A stretch of 64,000 nt of DNA from Diabrotica undecimpunctata (lineage: Eukaryota; Arthropoda; Insecta; Coleoptera; Chrysomelidae), in contig NC_092806.1 in NCBI RefSeq assembly GCF_040954645.1, positions 148,456,429-148,520,428 on the forward strand, given 5' to 3'. A model generated the notes under the pieces. That model worked only from the letters and a program-made list of their open reading frames with translations, was not told the origin of the DNA and did not search any database. Position 1 is the stretch's first letter. Each line of letters starts with the position of its first letter. Below are positions 11,814-22,665 of the stretch, one piece after another. Position numbers and translations under genes: made by a program.

Positions 11814-12412
11814 GACAAATGGAATTGTATTAAAAAAGCTATCACAACCACTACCAAGTCTCTGATCGTTTCCCAAAAGTAAAAAAAGAAGAATTGGATG
11901 ACTGACGAAATATTATCAATGATGGAATACCGCAGATCATTTAAAAACAAAGACCGAACCAACCATCAGCAGATTAACCGACAAATACGAAAAGAGTGTC
12001 GCAAAGCTAGCTGGACCATAAAGGCCAATGTGATGAACCGATTGGAGGCCTTTGAAATGTGGGTATTTGAAAGACTACTTAAAATTCCCTGGACAGATCA
12101 TACAACAAATGTCGAAGTATTAAATCGCATGGACAGAGAAGAAAAGCAAAAAAAAGCAGCAAAAAGAAGAAAAACTGCTTATCTGGGTCATATATTTCGA
12201 AATTCCAAGTACCAGTTCTTCAAGCTTATTATGGAAGTGAAAATAGAAGGAAAATGGGGCATCGGAAGAAAGAAATACTCATGGCTTAAAAATATAAGGG
12301 ATTGGACAAACCTCGATGCCCATGCACTCTTTAGAGCCACACAAGACCGAGAAAAGTATGCCAGAATTGTCGTTAACATCCACTAAATGGATAGAACACC
12401 ATAAGAAGAAGA
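11814..12412 (+). pseudogene. LINE family A copy with the RT domain deleted
   Basis: Plus strand: starts in the endonuclease-RT linker (KWNCIKKAI, then NWMTDEILSMMEYRRSFKNK), and after RKECRKASWT jumps directly to the post-RT region NRLEAFEMWVFERLLKIPW, AYLGHIFRNSKYQ, GRKKYSWLKNIRDW. The whole RT palm is missing, so the copy is an internal-deletion derivative. It has one open frame 11898-12386 of 162 codons across the deletion joint. It ends in an AAGAAGAAGAAG tail. It lies head to head with the minus-strand copy next to it. It could encode nothing enzymatic. Confidence 0.8.
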
Positions 12413-12448
12413 AGACTGGTTAGGAGCCTTTCTCTTCTGACTGAATAG

Positions 12449-12492
12449 AGAAAAAGTAATACAACGCTAGTATAGAAGCTTCGTTTAAAAAT
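12449..12492. repeat. Dispersed repeat fragment (second copy at about 37349-37392)
   Basis: Shares AAAAAGTAAT, then CAGTATAGAA/TAGTATAGAA and AAAAATT at the same spacing with 37349-37392. Both copies lie just downstream of a family A LINE tail (12412 and 37227). Too short to classify. The surrounding gap 12413-12863 holds nothing else I can support. Confidence 0.55.
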
Positions 12493-12981
12493 TGATTTCG
12501 CACGAGTAACGGACATTAAACATCGTCGGTCGCTTCAAGCGTTGTTTCTGACAGAACGGTTTATTTTACAGAAGAAGTGTTAATAAATTAAAGATTTAAG
12601 TTCAGAATTATCTGAGCTACATTTCTTTTATTAAACATTTTTTCTACGGCATACAAATTCTCGGTAAATCGATGTATTCCGTATTCCCTCGAAGCCCGAG
12701 AGTAGGAGTGGCAAACTTTTTTGAATCTTTGGGTCCGAAAATTGACAGTTTTAGCAAAATTTAGCTTGTTCTCATGTCTTATTTTTAGAGATCAAATCTC
12801 GGACGACTTAACTAATTTATACGATTCGATTGGTTAGACTGGCGAGGATTTATTCTCGCGGTTAATTTATATTAGAGTTATTTATATTAGAGCTAGTTTA
12901 CACCAGGCCTCTAAGGAGACACTCGGGACACAGCAAAACAAAATTAGTAACAAAATATGGTGGAACGAAGAAATCGAATAT

Positions 12982-14838
12982 ATGGTAAAACAGAAAAAAG
13001 AACAGCATCTAAAATGGCTAAATACAAAAAATACTGAAGACCATCAAGCTTACAAAGAAGCCGATAGACAACTACGAAAAATGATAAAACAAGAAAAGAA
13101 TAAAACATGGGATCAGAAATGTCAAGAAATCAATACATACATCGGAGGGAAGCAATGTACAGAGGTATGGAATTTTATACAATCAGTAAAAAATACAGGA
13201 AAAGACAAAGCACACATACACACCATAAAACCAAGACAATGGAAAGATCACTATGAAAGCTTGCTGACAGAGACAAGACAAGAATACCTAGCGAACTCCC
13301 CAACACAGTCAGTACATATACAAGGAGAGGAAGCGAGGGTAGACATCGAAACAGTAAGGAAGGCTGTAATGACCCTAAACAATGGTAAATCCGCTGGACC
13401 TGAGGGAATCTGAAATGCTGAAATGCTTAAGAATGGAACTCATAAACTATTTGAAATATTAACTTATGTGATCAATCAGTGTCTAAATGGACACCCAGTA
13501 CCAGAACAATGGAGAACGGCATACATGTCCTCAATACACAAAAAGGGGGACAAAAGGAATTGTAATAATTATAGAGGCATATCGGTAACCAGCACCCTGA
13601 GCAGACTGTATGGACGAATTTTGAGAAATATGATCGAGGAAGAATATAAGCACAATGAAGAGGAAGAACAAAGCGGGTTCCGTGCAGGAAGATCGTGCAC
13701 CGATAACGTATTCTGTCTTAAACAAATAAGAGAAAAAAGATCGGCTAAGAATTTAGAAACTCATATTACTTTTGTAGACCTGCAAAAAGCATATGACAAC
13801 ATCCCCTTAACAAAACTGTGGACAACGTTGAAAAGATCTAACATCAACCACACATTGATAAATGCTGTACAAAAACTATATAGAGACTCTAAGGCACAGA
13901 TAAAAACAGGAAAATATCTTACGGAAGAATTCCTGGTTACAAAAGGCTTGCGACAGGGATGCTGTATCTCACTAACCTTATTCAAGATATATGTCGCAGC
14001 GGCATTGGAAAGATGGAAAAGAAAGGTACATAGGATGGGTATAGAGCTTAGCAATGAATGTATATATACACTCCAGTTTGCTGATGACCAGGTAGTGCTA
14101 GCGACCGACAGGGAAGACATGCAGTACATGCTAAGAAAACTGATAGAAGAATATAACGACTGGGGAATGAATGTCAATACAACAAAAACCAAATATCTTT
14201 GTATTGGAAACGAGTCAGATAACATAGACCTCGAAAACGGACAACATATCTCCTGCTGTCAGAGCTATGACTACTTGGGTGTTGCCTTTGACAATACAGG
14301 AACTGATACACGGGAAATAGAAAAACGAATCACTCAAGCAAAGAAAGTCTTAGGATGTCTCAATAGTATACTGTGGAGTAAAGAGATAACGAAAGGAAGG
14401 AAATTTAATATATATGAGACCATGATTAAAACTACTCTTCTTTATGGCGCTGAAACATGGAGAATTAGTGAAAAGAACAAAAAGCGAATAGAAGCAGTAG
14501 AGATGGATGCAATGAGAAGATCTTTAGGTATTTCCAGACGAGACCGAATCAGAAATGATGTAATAAAACAACGTATGGGAATAGAAGGAAATATAACTCA
14601 AGATATAGAGAAGAAACAATTAAGGTGGTATGGGCATGTTCAACGGATGCCAGCATCAAGACTCCCCAAAAAAGTAATAGAATGGCAACCGATAGGTCGA
14701 CGGAAAAGAGGAAGACCCAGATTAGAATGGCAACACGGCGTAAACAAGTCCATGAGCGAAAGAAATTTAACAACAAACGACTGCGAAGATAGGAAGAGAT
14801 GGTGTTTAGGTATCGGACAACGTCGAAAGACGTTCTAA
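12982..14838 (+). pseudogene. LINE family B ORF2, nearly intact (one in-frame TGA)
   Basis: The best-preserved RT in the window: one frame of about 618 codons broken only by TGA at 13411-13413. Order: linker (WWNEEIEYMVKQ upstream), fingers NGKSAGPEGI, stop, NAEMLKNG, MSSIHKKGDKRNCNNYRGIS, EEQSGFRAGRSCTDN, FVDLQKAYDNI (first catalytic Asp), GLRQGCCISLTLFKIY, active site LQFADDQVVLAT, YDYLGVAFDN, LLYGAETW, then the C-terminus WYGHVQRMPASRLPKK and GRRKRGRPRLEWQ. The TGA sits where TGG (Trp) would fit GIW-NAE; the minus copy at 29785 also has a stop at the equivalent place. Non-LTR RT acts in target-primed reverse transcription. Without endonuclease this copy is inactive. Confidence 0.92.
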
Positions 14839-14841
14839 ACC

Positions 14842-14843
<2 letters not shown>

Positions 14844-14887
<44 letters not shown>
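14844..14887. repeat. (TA)n microsatellite, 3' tail of LINE B
   Basis: Pure TA repeats start a few bases after the LINE stop codon and end exactly at the downstream TSD, so this is the element's 3' tail and not a chance microsatellite. Confidence 0.85.
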
Positions 14888-14893
<6 letters not shown>

Positions 14894-14899
14894 ATTAGA

Positions 14900-15389
14900 A
14901 TCTTAGTCTTCCTACACAAAAAAATAATTAATAATTAATTACCTTTATTGTTTTACTAATCTCATAATATTATTTAATAAAATTAAAGCGTTCGATTCAT
15001 TTAATAACAGAGCATAACATAACAATAGTACTTTGATCTTCTGATATCCATCCCTATTTTACGCCTTCTTGGGTTTCGCCTTTCATTGAATCTTTGGAAT
15101 AGGCAACTTTGCAGCTTATAGATGTAATAGCGAACTAATGAGAAACATACCGCTAATAAATTTCATTTCACCACGCATTGTACACTTCAAAGCTGCCTAC
15201 GACGTTTAAAAGGGGTTGTTCAAATGCCAAACTTAATTTTATAAAAACATATTGAAAGGAATAGATGGGTGGAATGTTTATCGTTTAAGTAGTCAAATAA
15301 ACAAGCTTTGTAACTTTAAGGCTGAATTTTTATATATCAATTATTATTTTTGAAAGTTTTAAATAAGTAATTACCTCTACCTTAAATTT
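14900..15389. other. No recognisable gene
   Basis: AT-rich spacer between two LINE insertions. Nothing supported on either strand. Confidence 0.55.
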
Positions 15390-15402
15390 GCTTTATATAC
15401 AT

Positions 15403-15944
15403 CTATCTTCTACGGCACTACAGCCCAAAATGAGCCTTGGCCTCCTTTATTTTTTGCCTCCACCCTTGTCTGTCTGTGGCTGCTCTTCTCCATACACGGA
15501 CTCCTAAAAGTGCTTGTGCGTCGCTGCTTACTGTGTCTTCCCAGCGCTTTCTTGGCTTTCCAACTGGTCTCTTTCCCTGCATTCTGGCGTTCAGTGCTCG
15601 TTTTGGTAGCCTATCCTCTCCCATTCGTATCACATGTCCGGCCCATTGCAATCTTTGTATTCTAATGAAGTCTGACAGGGGTGTTTCCTTATACAGTTGA
15701 TAGAGCTCGTTGTTATATCGAATTCTGAAGATTCCGTTTTCCCTCACAGGTCCTAGTATTCTCCTCAGTACTTTTCTTTCGAATGTGTCGAGTTTGTTTT
15801 TGGATGTTTCTTTCAGGACCCATGCTTCGCTGCCATAACATGCTATTGGCCGAATTAAAGTTTTATAGATTCTCATCTTTGTATTTCGGTGGACACTTTT
15901 AGACCGAAATATATGGGAGAGGGCAAAATAAGCTTTGTTTGCCT
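15403..15944 (-). pseudogene. LINE family C, C-terminal part with TSD
   Basis: One open frame on the minus strand (15957 to 15418) for the post-RT region: ALSHIFRSKSVHRNTK, CYGSEAWVLKETSKNK, FRIRYNNELYQLY, LQWAGHVIRMGEDRLPKRA, RPVGKPRKRWED, ending AKAHFGL. The insertion is flanked by a perfect 13-bp TSD, GCTTTATATACAT at 15390-15402 and 15945-15957. Hence the copy was 5'-truncated on insertion and contains no RT domain. The 3' tail reads GTAGAAGATAG. No stop disrupts the remaining frame, so this is one of the younger copies. The first residues of the open frame are target DNA. Confidence 0.9.
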
Positions 15945-15957
15945 GCTTTATATACAT

Positions 15958-16616
15958 AGTCTGTTTTATTGCACTCTATATTTAGTTTGGTATATTATTT
16001 TTAAATTATTAATTTTTTGTATTAATTGTGATTGTTAGAATATGTATCATTTTCCTGATGTCTGATTTATTTGGTTTTAGTCCTCCTGGAAAAGCAAAAA
16101 GCGATTTAAATTTTTTTGTGTATTCTCTTTCCTTCTCTTCTCTTTTTGTAGGCTTCATTTTTTTCTTTTGTTGATTTTTTACATTCTTTGTCAAACCAAT
16201 AATTTTTACGGGCACAATTTCTTCTGAATATTTCACCTTTCGATATCTTCAATATCTTTCTTTATTCTGGTCTAATGGAAGTCTATATATTCTTGGCCCT
16301 CTTTATTTACTTTTTAATTTCTTAGCCCATTAGTGATGTTTTCCGAGTAGCGTTTCATTTTATTTTTTTTTTTGCTGATATTTGAAATTCCAGCGCTCAA
16401 CGTTGAGATCACTAGGCAATGATCTAAGTCTACGATGTTAAGCCTGTTTTAAAGGTCATTTGAACCAGTACATCTTTTTGCTCCTTAGTATTCTGTAGAA
16501 GTATCCCCTATTTATCTAGAATAGTAAGTCCAGAAACCACATTCTTCAAGAGGTTTACCCAGTGGTAGAATGGTTAGTCCGTAAATCCCGTCATTTGAAT
16601 ACCTTATTACTTAACT
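15958..16616. other. No recognisable gene
   Basis: About 660 bp of AT-rich spacer. An open frame on the minus strand (16009-16236) is Lys-rich and looks like chance. Confidence 0.5.
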
Positions 16617-16629
16617 ACATTAACAATAT

Positions 16630-17800
16630 TCTCTCTAAAACAAGTTATCGAGAAAAGATTAGCCCACAACCTTTCAACTCATATAGTCTTTATAGATCTG
16701 ACAAAGGCATACGATAGTGTACCACTTTCAATGCTTTGGGTAGCAATGGAAAAACAAGGAATAAGCAAAAAAAATATACAAGCAGTACAACAGCTCTACA
16801 AAAATATGACTAATAGATTATGACATAGACATTCTAGACTAGATATGGACATTCCGCCCATCAAACATTAAAACTGGAAATAGATTAACTAGAGAGATTC
16901 CTATTAGTAAGGGCCTAAAGCAAGGCTGCTGCATAGCACCTACACTCTTCAAAATATATCTAAATAAGGCACTCTCAGTGTGGAGAAGAAAGTGCTGCAA
17001 TATGGGCATCCCAATCGGAGATGATAGATTGTACACGATACACTTCGCTGACGACCAAGCCATTCTAGCTGAAGACGAGAGTGATGTAGGCTACATGCTT
17101 AGAAAACTGGAATATGAGTATACCAAATGGGGCCCCACAATTAATACACAAAAAACTGAGTACTTAGTTGTAGCAGAAAAACTAGAAAGCCTACAAATCG
17201 AAATGGGAACTATAAAACCAAAAGACAATTTTAAATACTTGGGAGTCCAAATAACATCAAAAGTAGGAAGTAGCGAAGAAATACACTCCAGGATTGGTCA
17301 AGCAAGATCAGCCACCAGACAGCTATACGGACTATTATGGAATAAAAAAATAACAAAAGAAAATAAAAGAAGAATTTATAAAACAATAATAGAAAGTATT
17401 GGGCTGTACGGCGCCGAACTCTGGGAAATAAACCAAAGAAACAAATCAAAAATTAAGGCCATGGAAATGAATTACTGGAGACGATGTTGCCAGCTCACTA
17501 GACTTGATAGGGTGAGAAACGAAGATATTCGGAGAGAAATGGAAATCGATCTAGACATAATAGACACAATCGAAGCCAAAAGACTTAACCGGTATGGACA
17601 CCTTTAGAGAATGCCTGAAAATAGATGGCGAAAAAAAAATAGAAGAATGGACTCCGCCAACTAGAAGAAAACGAGGTAGACCAAGACGATCCTGGAGAGA
17701 CGATGTCGACGATGCAATGACCGCCAGAGATCTAACAACTGAAGATTGCTTCGACAGAAAACGCTTAAAATTAGGATGCGAGAAGCGGCGCCAGCTGTAG
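16630..17800 (+). pseudogene. LINE family B RT and C-terminus, broken
   Basis: From 16630: KQVIEKRLAHN, FIDLTKAYDSVPLSMLW (first catalytic Asp), then stops and a small rearrangement at about 16815-16870. It resumes with IKTGNRL, GLKQGCCIAPTLFKIY, active site IHFADDQAILAE (about 17040), FKYLGVQITS and LYGAELWEIN. An in-frame TAG at 17605 falls in YGHL-stop-RMPENRW. The A9 run at 17631-17639 shifts the frame into RRKRGRPRRSWRDDVDDAM, ending 17800. Clearly the same family as 12982-14838. Confidence 0.88.
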
Positions 17801-17807
17801 AAGACTC

Positions 17808-17878
<71 letters not shown>
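16630..17878 (+). mobile_element. LINE family B, 5'-truncated, 13-bp TSD
   Basis: Perfect TSD ACATTAACAATAT at 16617-16629 and 17879-17891. The 3' end is a (TA)n tract of about 65 bp (17813-17878), the same tail type as the copy at 12892-14888. The element begins inside RT. Confidence 0.92.

Positions 17879-17879
<1 letters not shown>
17813..17879. repeat. (TA)n microsatellite, 3' tail of LINE B
   Basis: Uninterrupted TA repeats between the LINE coding end and the 3' TSD. Confidence 0.85.
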
Positions 17880-17882
<3 letters not shown>

Positions 17883-17891
17883 TAACAATAT

Positions 17892-18730
17892 CCTTTGGGG
17901 AATTGTTCGATTCCGATTCTACTTTTTACTACAATGGACTACAAATTCGAAGTACCTCGTAGGTCAAAAATAACTCTTTATATAATTGTTTCGTACGTAG
18001 TTGCTTGAAAAACAAATATTAGATTGTTTTATAGATTCATATTAAATATCAATTTTTATTCACGTGAACCATAATTTACAAAATAAATTATTTATTTATG
18101 GTTCTTTTTTTACATTAACAGTAAACCATAAAAATACAATTAAGTTATTGTCACAATAAGTATTATATTTAATTAAATGGATTCCAAGCGCCTTGGTAAT
18201 AATTTTTTGGGAGGGTTACGCCCATATTTAATCCTAATTGGTTTACTGCTTGTGCCATAAATCCGAATCCATTCTAGCTAGTGAATTATTCAACGTTTGG
18301 ACGGCATCGGCATTTGGGTGGAATCAATCGGTGGTGGCAATGTGCAAATAGGGGGATAATAGTCTATGTATATTGGTGCGTTCTCTCGAATTTCATTTTA
18401 TAAAGCTCTTAACAACAGTGAATGGTTGCTACACAATTTTTTTGTGTCTAAAATATGAATGTAGTTATTCAGTGAATACGTTTTATACTGAGAGATTTAT
18501 TCTTACTTTTTATGTAAAAAAGCATTAATATTTATAATCGAAATTATATCAAACTAGTTTCTGTATGCATATATTGACAATCTTATTCACTAACCAGGAT
18601 ACAAGCCCTAAAAAATATATAACGCGACAAATTAAAATATATAACAAATTCAGGCGTTTGACTATTAATGTATAATTTTTTTATTAGTTGTGATAATAAT
18701 GCCAAATAAGCAATATTTTAAATAATATAC
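17892..18730. other. No recognisable gene
   Basis: AT-rich spacer with no supported feature. Confidence 0.5.
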
Positions 18731-18790
18731 AGGGTGGTCCTAAAGTAATTGTACAAAAAGAAACCATAGATTCCACACTTTAAAATATTG
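18731..18790. repeat. Dispersed repeat, uninterrupted (empty-site) copy
   Basis: Begins CAGGGTGGTCC and contains AAGTAATTGTACAAAA, GAAACCATAGATTC and CACACTT. The same repeat at 39911-39946 plus 43456-43500 is interrupted by the 3.5 kb long-TIR element, so this copy shows the pre-insertion arrangement. CAGGGTGGTCC-type starts are common at ends of insect DNA transposons and MITEs; no matching second end was found. The following DNA up to 19818 holds nothing else I can support. Confidence 0.75.
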
Positions 18791-19822
18791 CGATTTAAGT
18801 CAAATTGCTTTAATCAAATGTTGATATTAAGAAAGATACGGGGTGTTAAAGTGGAAATTGAAAATTTTAATTTTCACTATAACTTTCATGTTTGTGAACA
18901 TTTATGTATAAAAATTTATAACTGGGTACTATTGATCATCAGAAATTATCATCTGATGCTGATGCACACTTTAATGTAGCTGGTAGAGGGCACCACATAT
19001 GTCACATATCTGCCATAAATTTGCACTTAACTCCTTTACTTTTTTAGTTACCGGTGTTTGTTATAAAAAATATTAAAGATACATTATTATACCAAAAAAA
19101 AGGTATACTTGTTAATAACTTCAAAACTCAACAGTTTTCGATATAATCGCATTTTACAAATCAACTACATAATTCAGATTTAACGCAATTACTCCAGGCA
19201 ACCAAAGAAAATTAGACAAAAACATCAATACTTGATAAGTGGCAGATAAAATAAATATTCCTAAAAATACAGTGTAGAATATAATTAAGCATTATGAGGA
19301 AACATGAAGTATCTTAGATAAAAAAGATAAAAGTCCGGGTCGTGCAAAGCCAAATAAGCATATGCTGTTACTAGTACTTTTTCCATTGATACCTAAATAA
19401 TTGAATATCCTTCTGTAATAAAAATAATATAGACAGTTGAATCTTATACCTGGTTGAATATCTTTAAAAGCCATTTTTAATGTGAATGAAAACTTCATAA
19501 TTTTATAAAGTAGGTTCAATGTGATATTTTGATTATTATAAGCAGAAATGTAATATTCTATTGTTACAATGTAACGTAAACAGCAAAGAAACATATTTTC
19601 TTACGCGCTGCCAATGATCGAATTCAGAATTTCCAAAAGTTCATGATTGATACGTGATTTCCGCTACTTTTAACTAGTTACGACGCGTGAATTTGGATCA
19701 TTTTTTTTGCTTGCTAGACAAGAACAAGTGACAATTTCAGAAGATTCGTCAAAAAGCTCAAAGATTTTCTTAATTTTTTTGGCGATTATCAAAATTTGTT
19801 TAATTAATTTCTTAGTAATTAA

Positions 19823-22083
19823 CCTTCGGAGTACAGAAATTATTTTACTTTCTTAGATTAAGATGATGGGTCAAGCGTGACCTATTCTAATTTTATTTCT
19901 GAGGATGTTTTAAATAGTCAGTATTGTTAAACAGTATCTTTAATTCAACAAATAAAGAAACATAAAAATTATAATCCTTAATTATTCGCGTTTTGAATGA
20001 GTATTACAAACAAATCTTTTACACATGTCACACCTTTTTGAATATTTGTTGTCACTACCCCTACAAAAATAACAACGACCTCTTTTTGTTGCAGATTGCG
20101 GCACTGCTATTTGCTTTTTTACAATAACACCGGTGGTCTCTGTTGCAGCGATTACTGATTTATGGTACCCGGTGGGTTCTTCTTGTATTGGTTCAGCTCT
20201 TCGTTTTATATTGGGTAAGGTAAATTTTTTTCCGAGCTCCTCCAGAAATAGTTTTCTGCGATGTTTTATATTTACTTGGGTGTTCCATTCGGGATTTTTC
20301 AAATTTCATAGAACCAAAGCATTGTAGCATGCAATATCCAAAAAGTTTAAAAATATACGTAACATTTATCTTCTTGTTGCTCTTTTACATATGTACTCTC
20401 TTATCAATTTATCTAAAATATCAACTCTTCTTTTGGTTTTGTTGCAAGCCAAGGTAATCTTTGATTCAAACTTTTGGTATTCACCAGAAATTTCATGTTC
20501 ATTGTGTAAGGTCGATAATAATACAACAAACCTTTTAGGCTTGGCTACATGTGAAACTAAAGTAATGTTTCTAGTGAACAATCATTTTAAAGAATACAGT
20601 GAGCGATCTGTCATTTCAAGCAATTATTTGAGTAAACTCTTCCTATTTTTTCTAATAGTACCCAAAAGAGTTAAATTTTTGGATAAGAGTTCTTCAGATA
20701 AAGCAATGTCGGTAAAAAAATTATCAGTTGTAATATTTCGACCAGACCTATACCAATGTTCTGCAAGTGTTTTGACAACTCTTGGGCCTTGGTTACATTC
20801 GGATTGATCACCAATCTTTCCAGTACAGTCTCAAAGTTACAGCAATAAAAATTTTCAGCGTCACATAGGGAAGCCTTTACACCGTATTTTTTCGGTTTAC
20901 TAGGTATATAAATCAGAAATGGACAACGTCCCCTAAAATCTATAAGATGCTCGTCGATAGTACCAAAAGCATATGATTCCCTACAATTTTGGGTAAATAG
21001 ATCAGCGATTTCTCGAATAGGAGCTAATTTATCTCGTTCTCTTCTTTCTGCTCTCGTATCCAAATTATCATAAATTATCCACCTTCTCATAAGACTCTCT
21101 GAACCTTCCAAATAATATAAGTATACCAAAGAAAGCACGCAGTTCGACTAGATCAACGTCAATCTAATCATTCATTTTTTCTCGTTCTTACTGTTATACG
21201 AATCTATGAACTCAATAGCTCTCTTACTGGTATACTCGAGAATCATTGTCAATATACTATCAGAAAAAAATAAATTCAAGGCATCCATGCATGTCTCAAT
21301 ATTTTTACTTTTCGTAATGAGACCTATGTTTTTCTGTAATAAATTATTTGCAGCTAAATAACGCCATGTTCGTCCTTCTCACATAACATACCAGACACGT
21401 TGTTAGATCGTTCACTATCTGTATTTTAAGAAGTTGTCGCTAAATCTTTCTCGTTCTCGAGTTCAGTAATTGATAAATTACCTTCATGTGCTTCTGGGTC
21501 ACAACCGTCATTATCACTCGCTTCGATATTGCTTACATCCAGCTCTGCAACGTCATCTTCTTCACTATCTGATAGGAGTAAAGCATACAACTCACCTTCA
21601 CTCAAGGGTTTATTCTTTTTCCACATTTTGATATAATACTGCACAATTCAAGATCGATGCTTGAATTACATTTATAAACAAACGTGAAATACCGCTTTAC
21701 ACCAAAGTTAGACCTCTCGTCTCGGACATTCTCATAGAATATGCCTATTAGACACTACATTTACTCCCAAGGTTAACTTCTATTTACTAATATTTCTACA
21801 AACATAATCATTTGGCATGAATACGTTCACTGGTAAACAGAAACAGCTGCGTGCGTTGTACGTGTACCTACAAAAATATTGAAAATATTCTTCGAAATCC
21901 GAAGACCGGGTCATGACTGATCCGGCGTCATAGATGTTACGTAGAGGAAAAACTGTAATTTAAATTTTCACGAATGATACACGAAAAAATAGATTGAAAC
22001 AAATAAGGAGAACTTACTATCAATCGGGTTTGTAAAAAAATTATTGCATGAAATATTAAGAAATCAGCTTCGTACTCCGAAGG
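19823..22083 (-). mobile_element. piggyBac-type DNA transposon, copy 2 (different family)
   Basis: TIRs CCTTCGGAGTAC (19823-19834) and GTACTCCGAAGG (22072-22083) are exact reverse complements, flanked by TTAA at 19819-19822 and 22084-22087. Length 2261 bp. The transposase is on the minus strand. TIR sequence and protein differ from copy 1, so two piggyBac lineages colonised this locus. Confidence 0.94.
19982..21626 (-). pseudogene. piggyBac transposase, several frameshifts and stops
   Basis: Minus strand. The start is taken at 21626 (MWKKNKPLSEGELYALL), followed by an acidic Asp/Glu-rich N-terminus to a stop at 21426. The middle 21425-21140 is readable only by switching frames. 21138-20760: NLDTRAERRERDKLAPIREI, then IDEHLIDFRGRCPF (first Asp at 20953-20955) and SKPKKYGVKA. 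A frame change near 20760 leads to ITTDNFFTDIAL (second Asp at 20723-20725). 20581-20366: AKPKRFVVLLSTLH and RRVDILDKLIREY (third Asp at 20420-20422), then an in-frame stop. 20302-19982 is the tail, ending in a Cys/His-rich zinc-binding domain (CYFCRG, CDMCKRFVCNTH). All three catalytic Asp codons survive, but at least three frame changes and two stops make it dead. Confidence 0.9.
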
Positions 22084-22087
22084 TTAA

Positions 22088-22654
22088 AATGAATGTGATT
22101 GTATAGTCCACCAAACATACATAAGGAATACATAAAGAAATGAGTATAAAATAGCACACCTGTTTCCATTCTATCCGAATTAATAATTTTGATTAAACGA
22201 TAATAATTTCCACGACAAATAATTGATTAAATAAATTTTAAAATGCAATTTAAACTTCTACGTCATGAAATTGTATAATTACAAAATTTTAGTCGGTCAT
22301 TTTCCTGTTCCGCCTACGACACTTCAAATCCAGAGGGAGTATATCACTGATTTTAATTGCATTAAGCAGGAATGACAATAACAACAGTTTACAGTGCCAG
22401 GGAGATAATTAACACGTCCTACCATTGTCAACTCAATCAATCCATCATCTCGTTATCTAAAACTAACAGAAGGCTTATAAGGACATTATCTCGGATATTG
22501 ATTAAATTTAAAATAATCAATTACTTATAGCGGTAATATAACTGACATATATATCTATTGTATTAATAATCTTGCAAAGTAATTTTTTAGAAATATAAGT
22601 CACCAAGATGGCTTTCAAATCTCTAAAGTAAATATCAAATTTTAATATACTAAT
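22088..22654. other. No recognisable gene
   Basis: AT-rich spacer between the piggyBac and an I-type LINE. Confidence 0.5.
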
Positions 22655-22665
22655 TTTATAGTAAA

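Larger units (their letters stand above)
12892..14888 (+). mobile_element. LINE family B, 5'-truncated, with TSD and (TA)n tail
   Basis: Starts in the region before RT and ends in a long (TA)n tract 14844-14887. The flanks match: AATTTATATTAGA at 14887-14899, with TTTATATTAGA directly before the element (12881-12891) and a fuller copy at 12864-12876. The target therefore held a short tandem repeat. The endonuclease is absent, as expected for 5' truncation. Confidence 0.85.
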
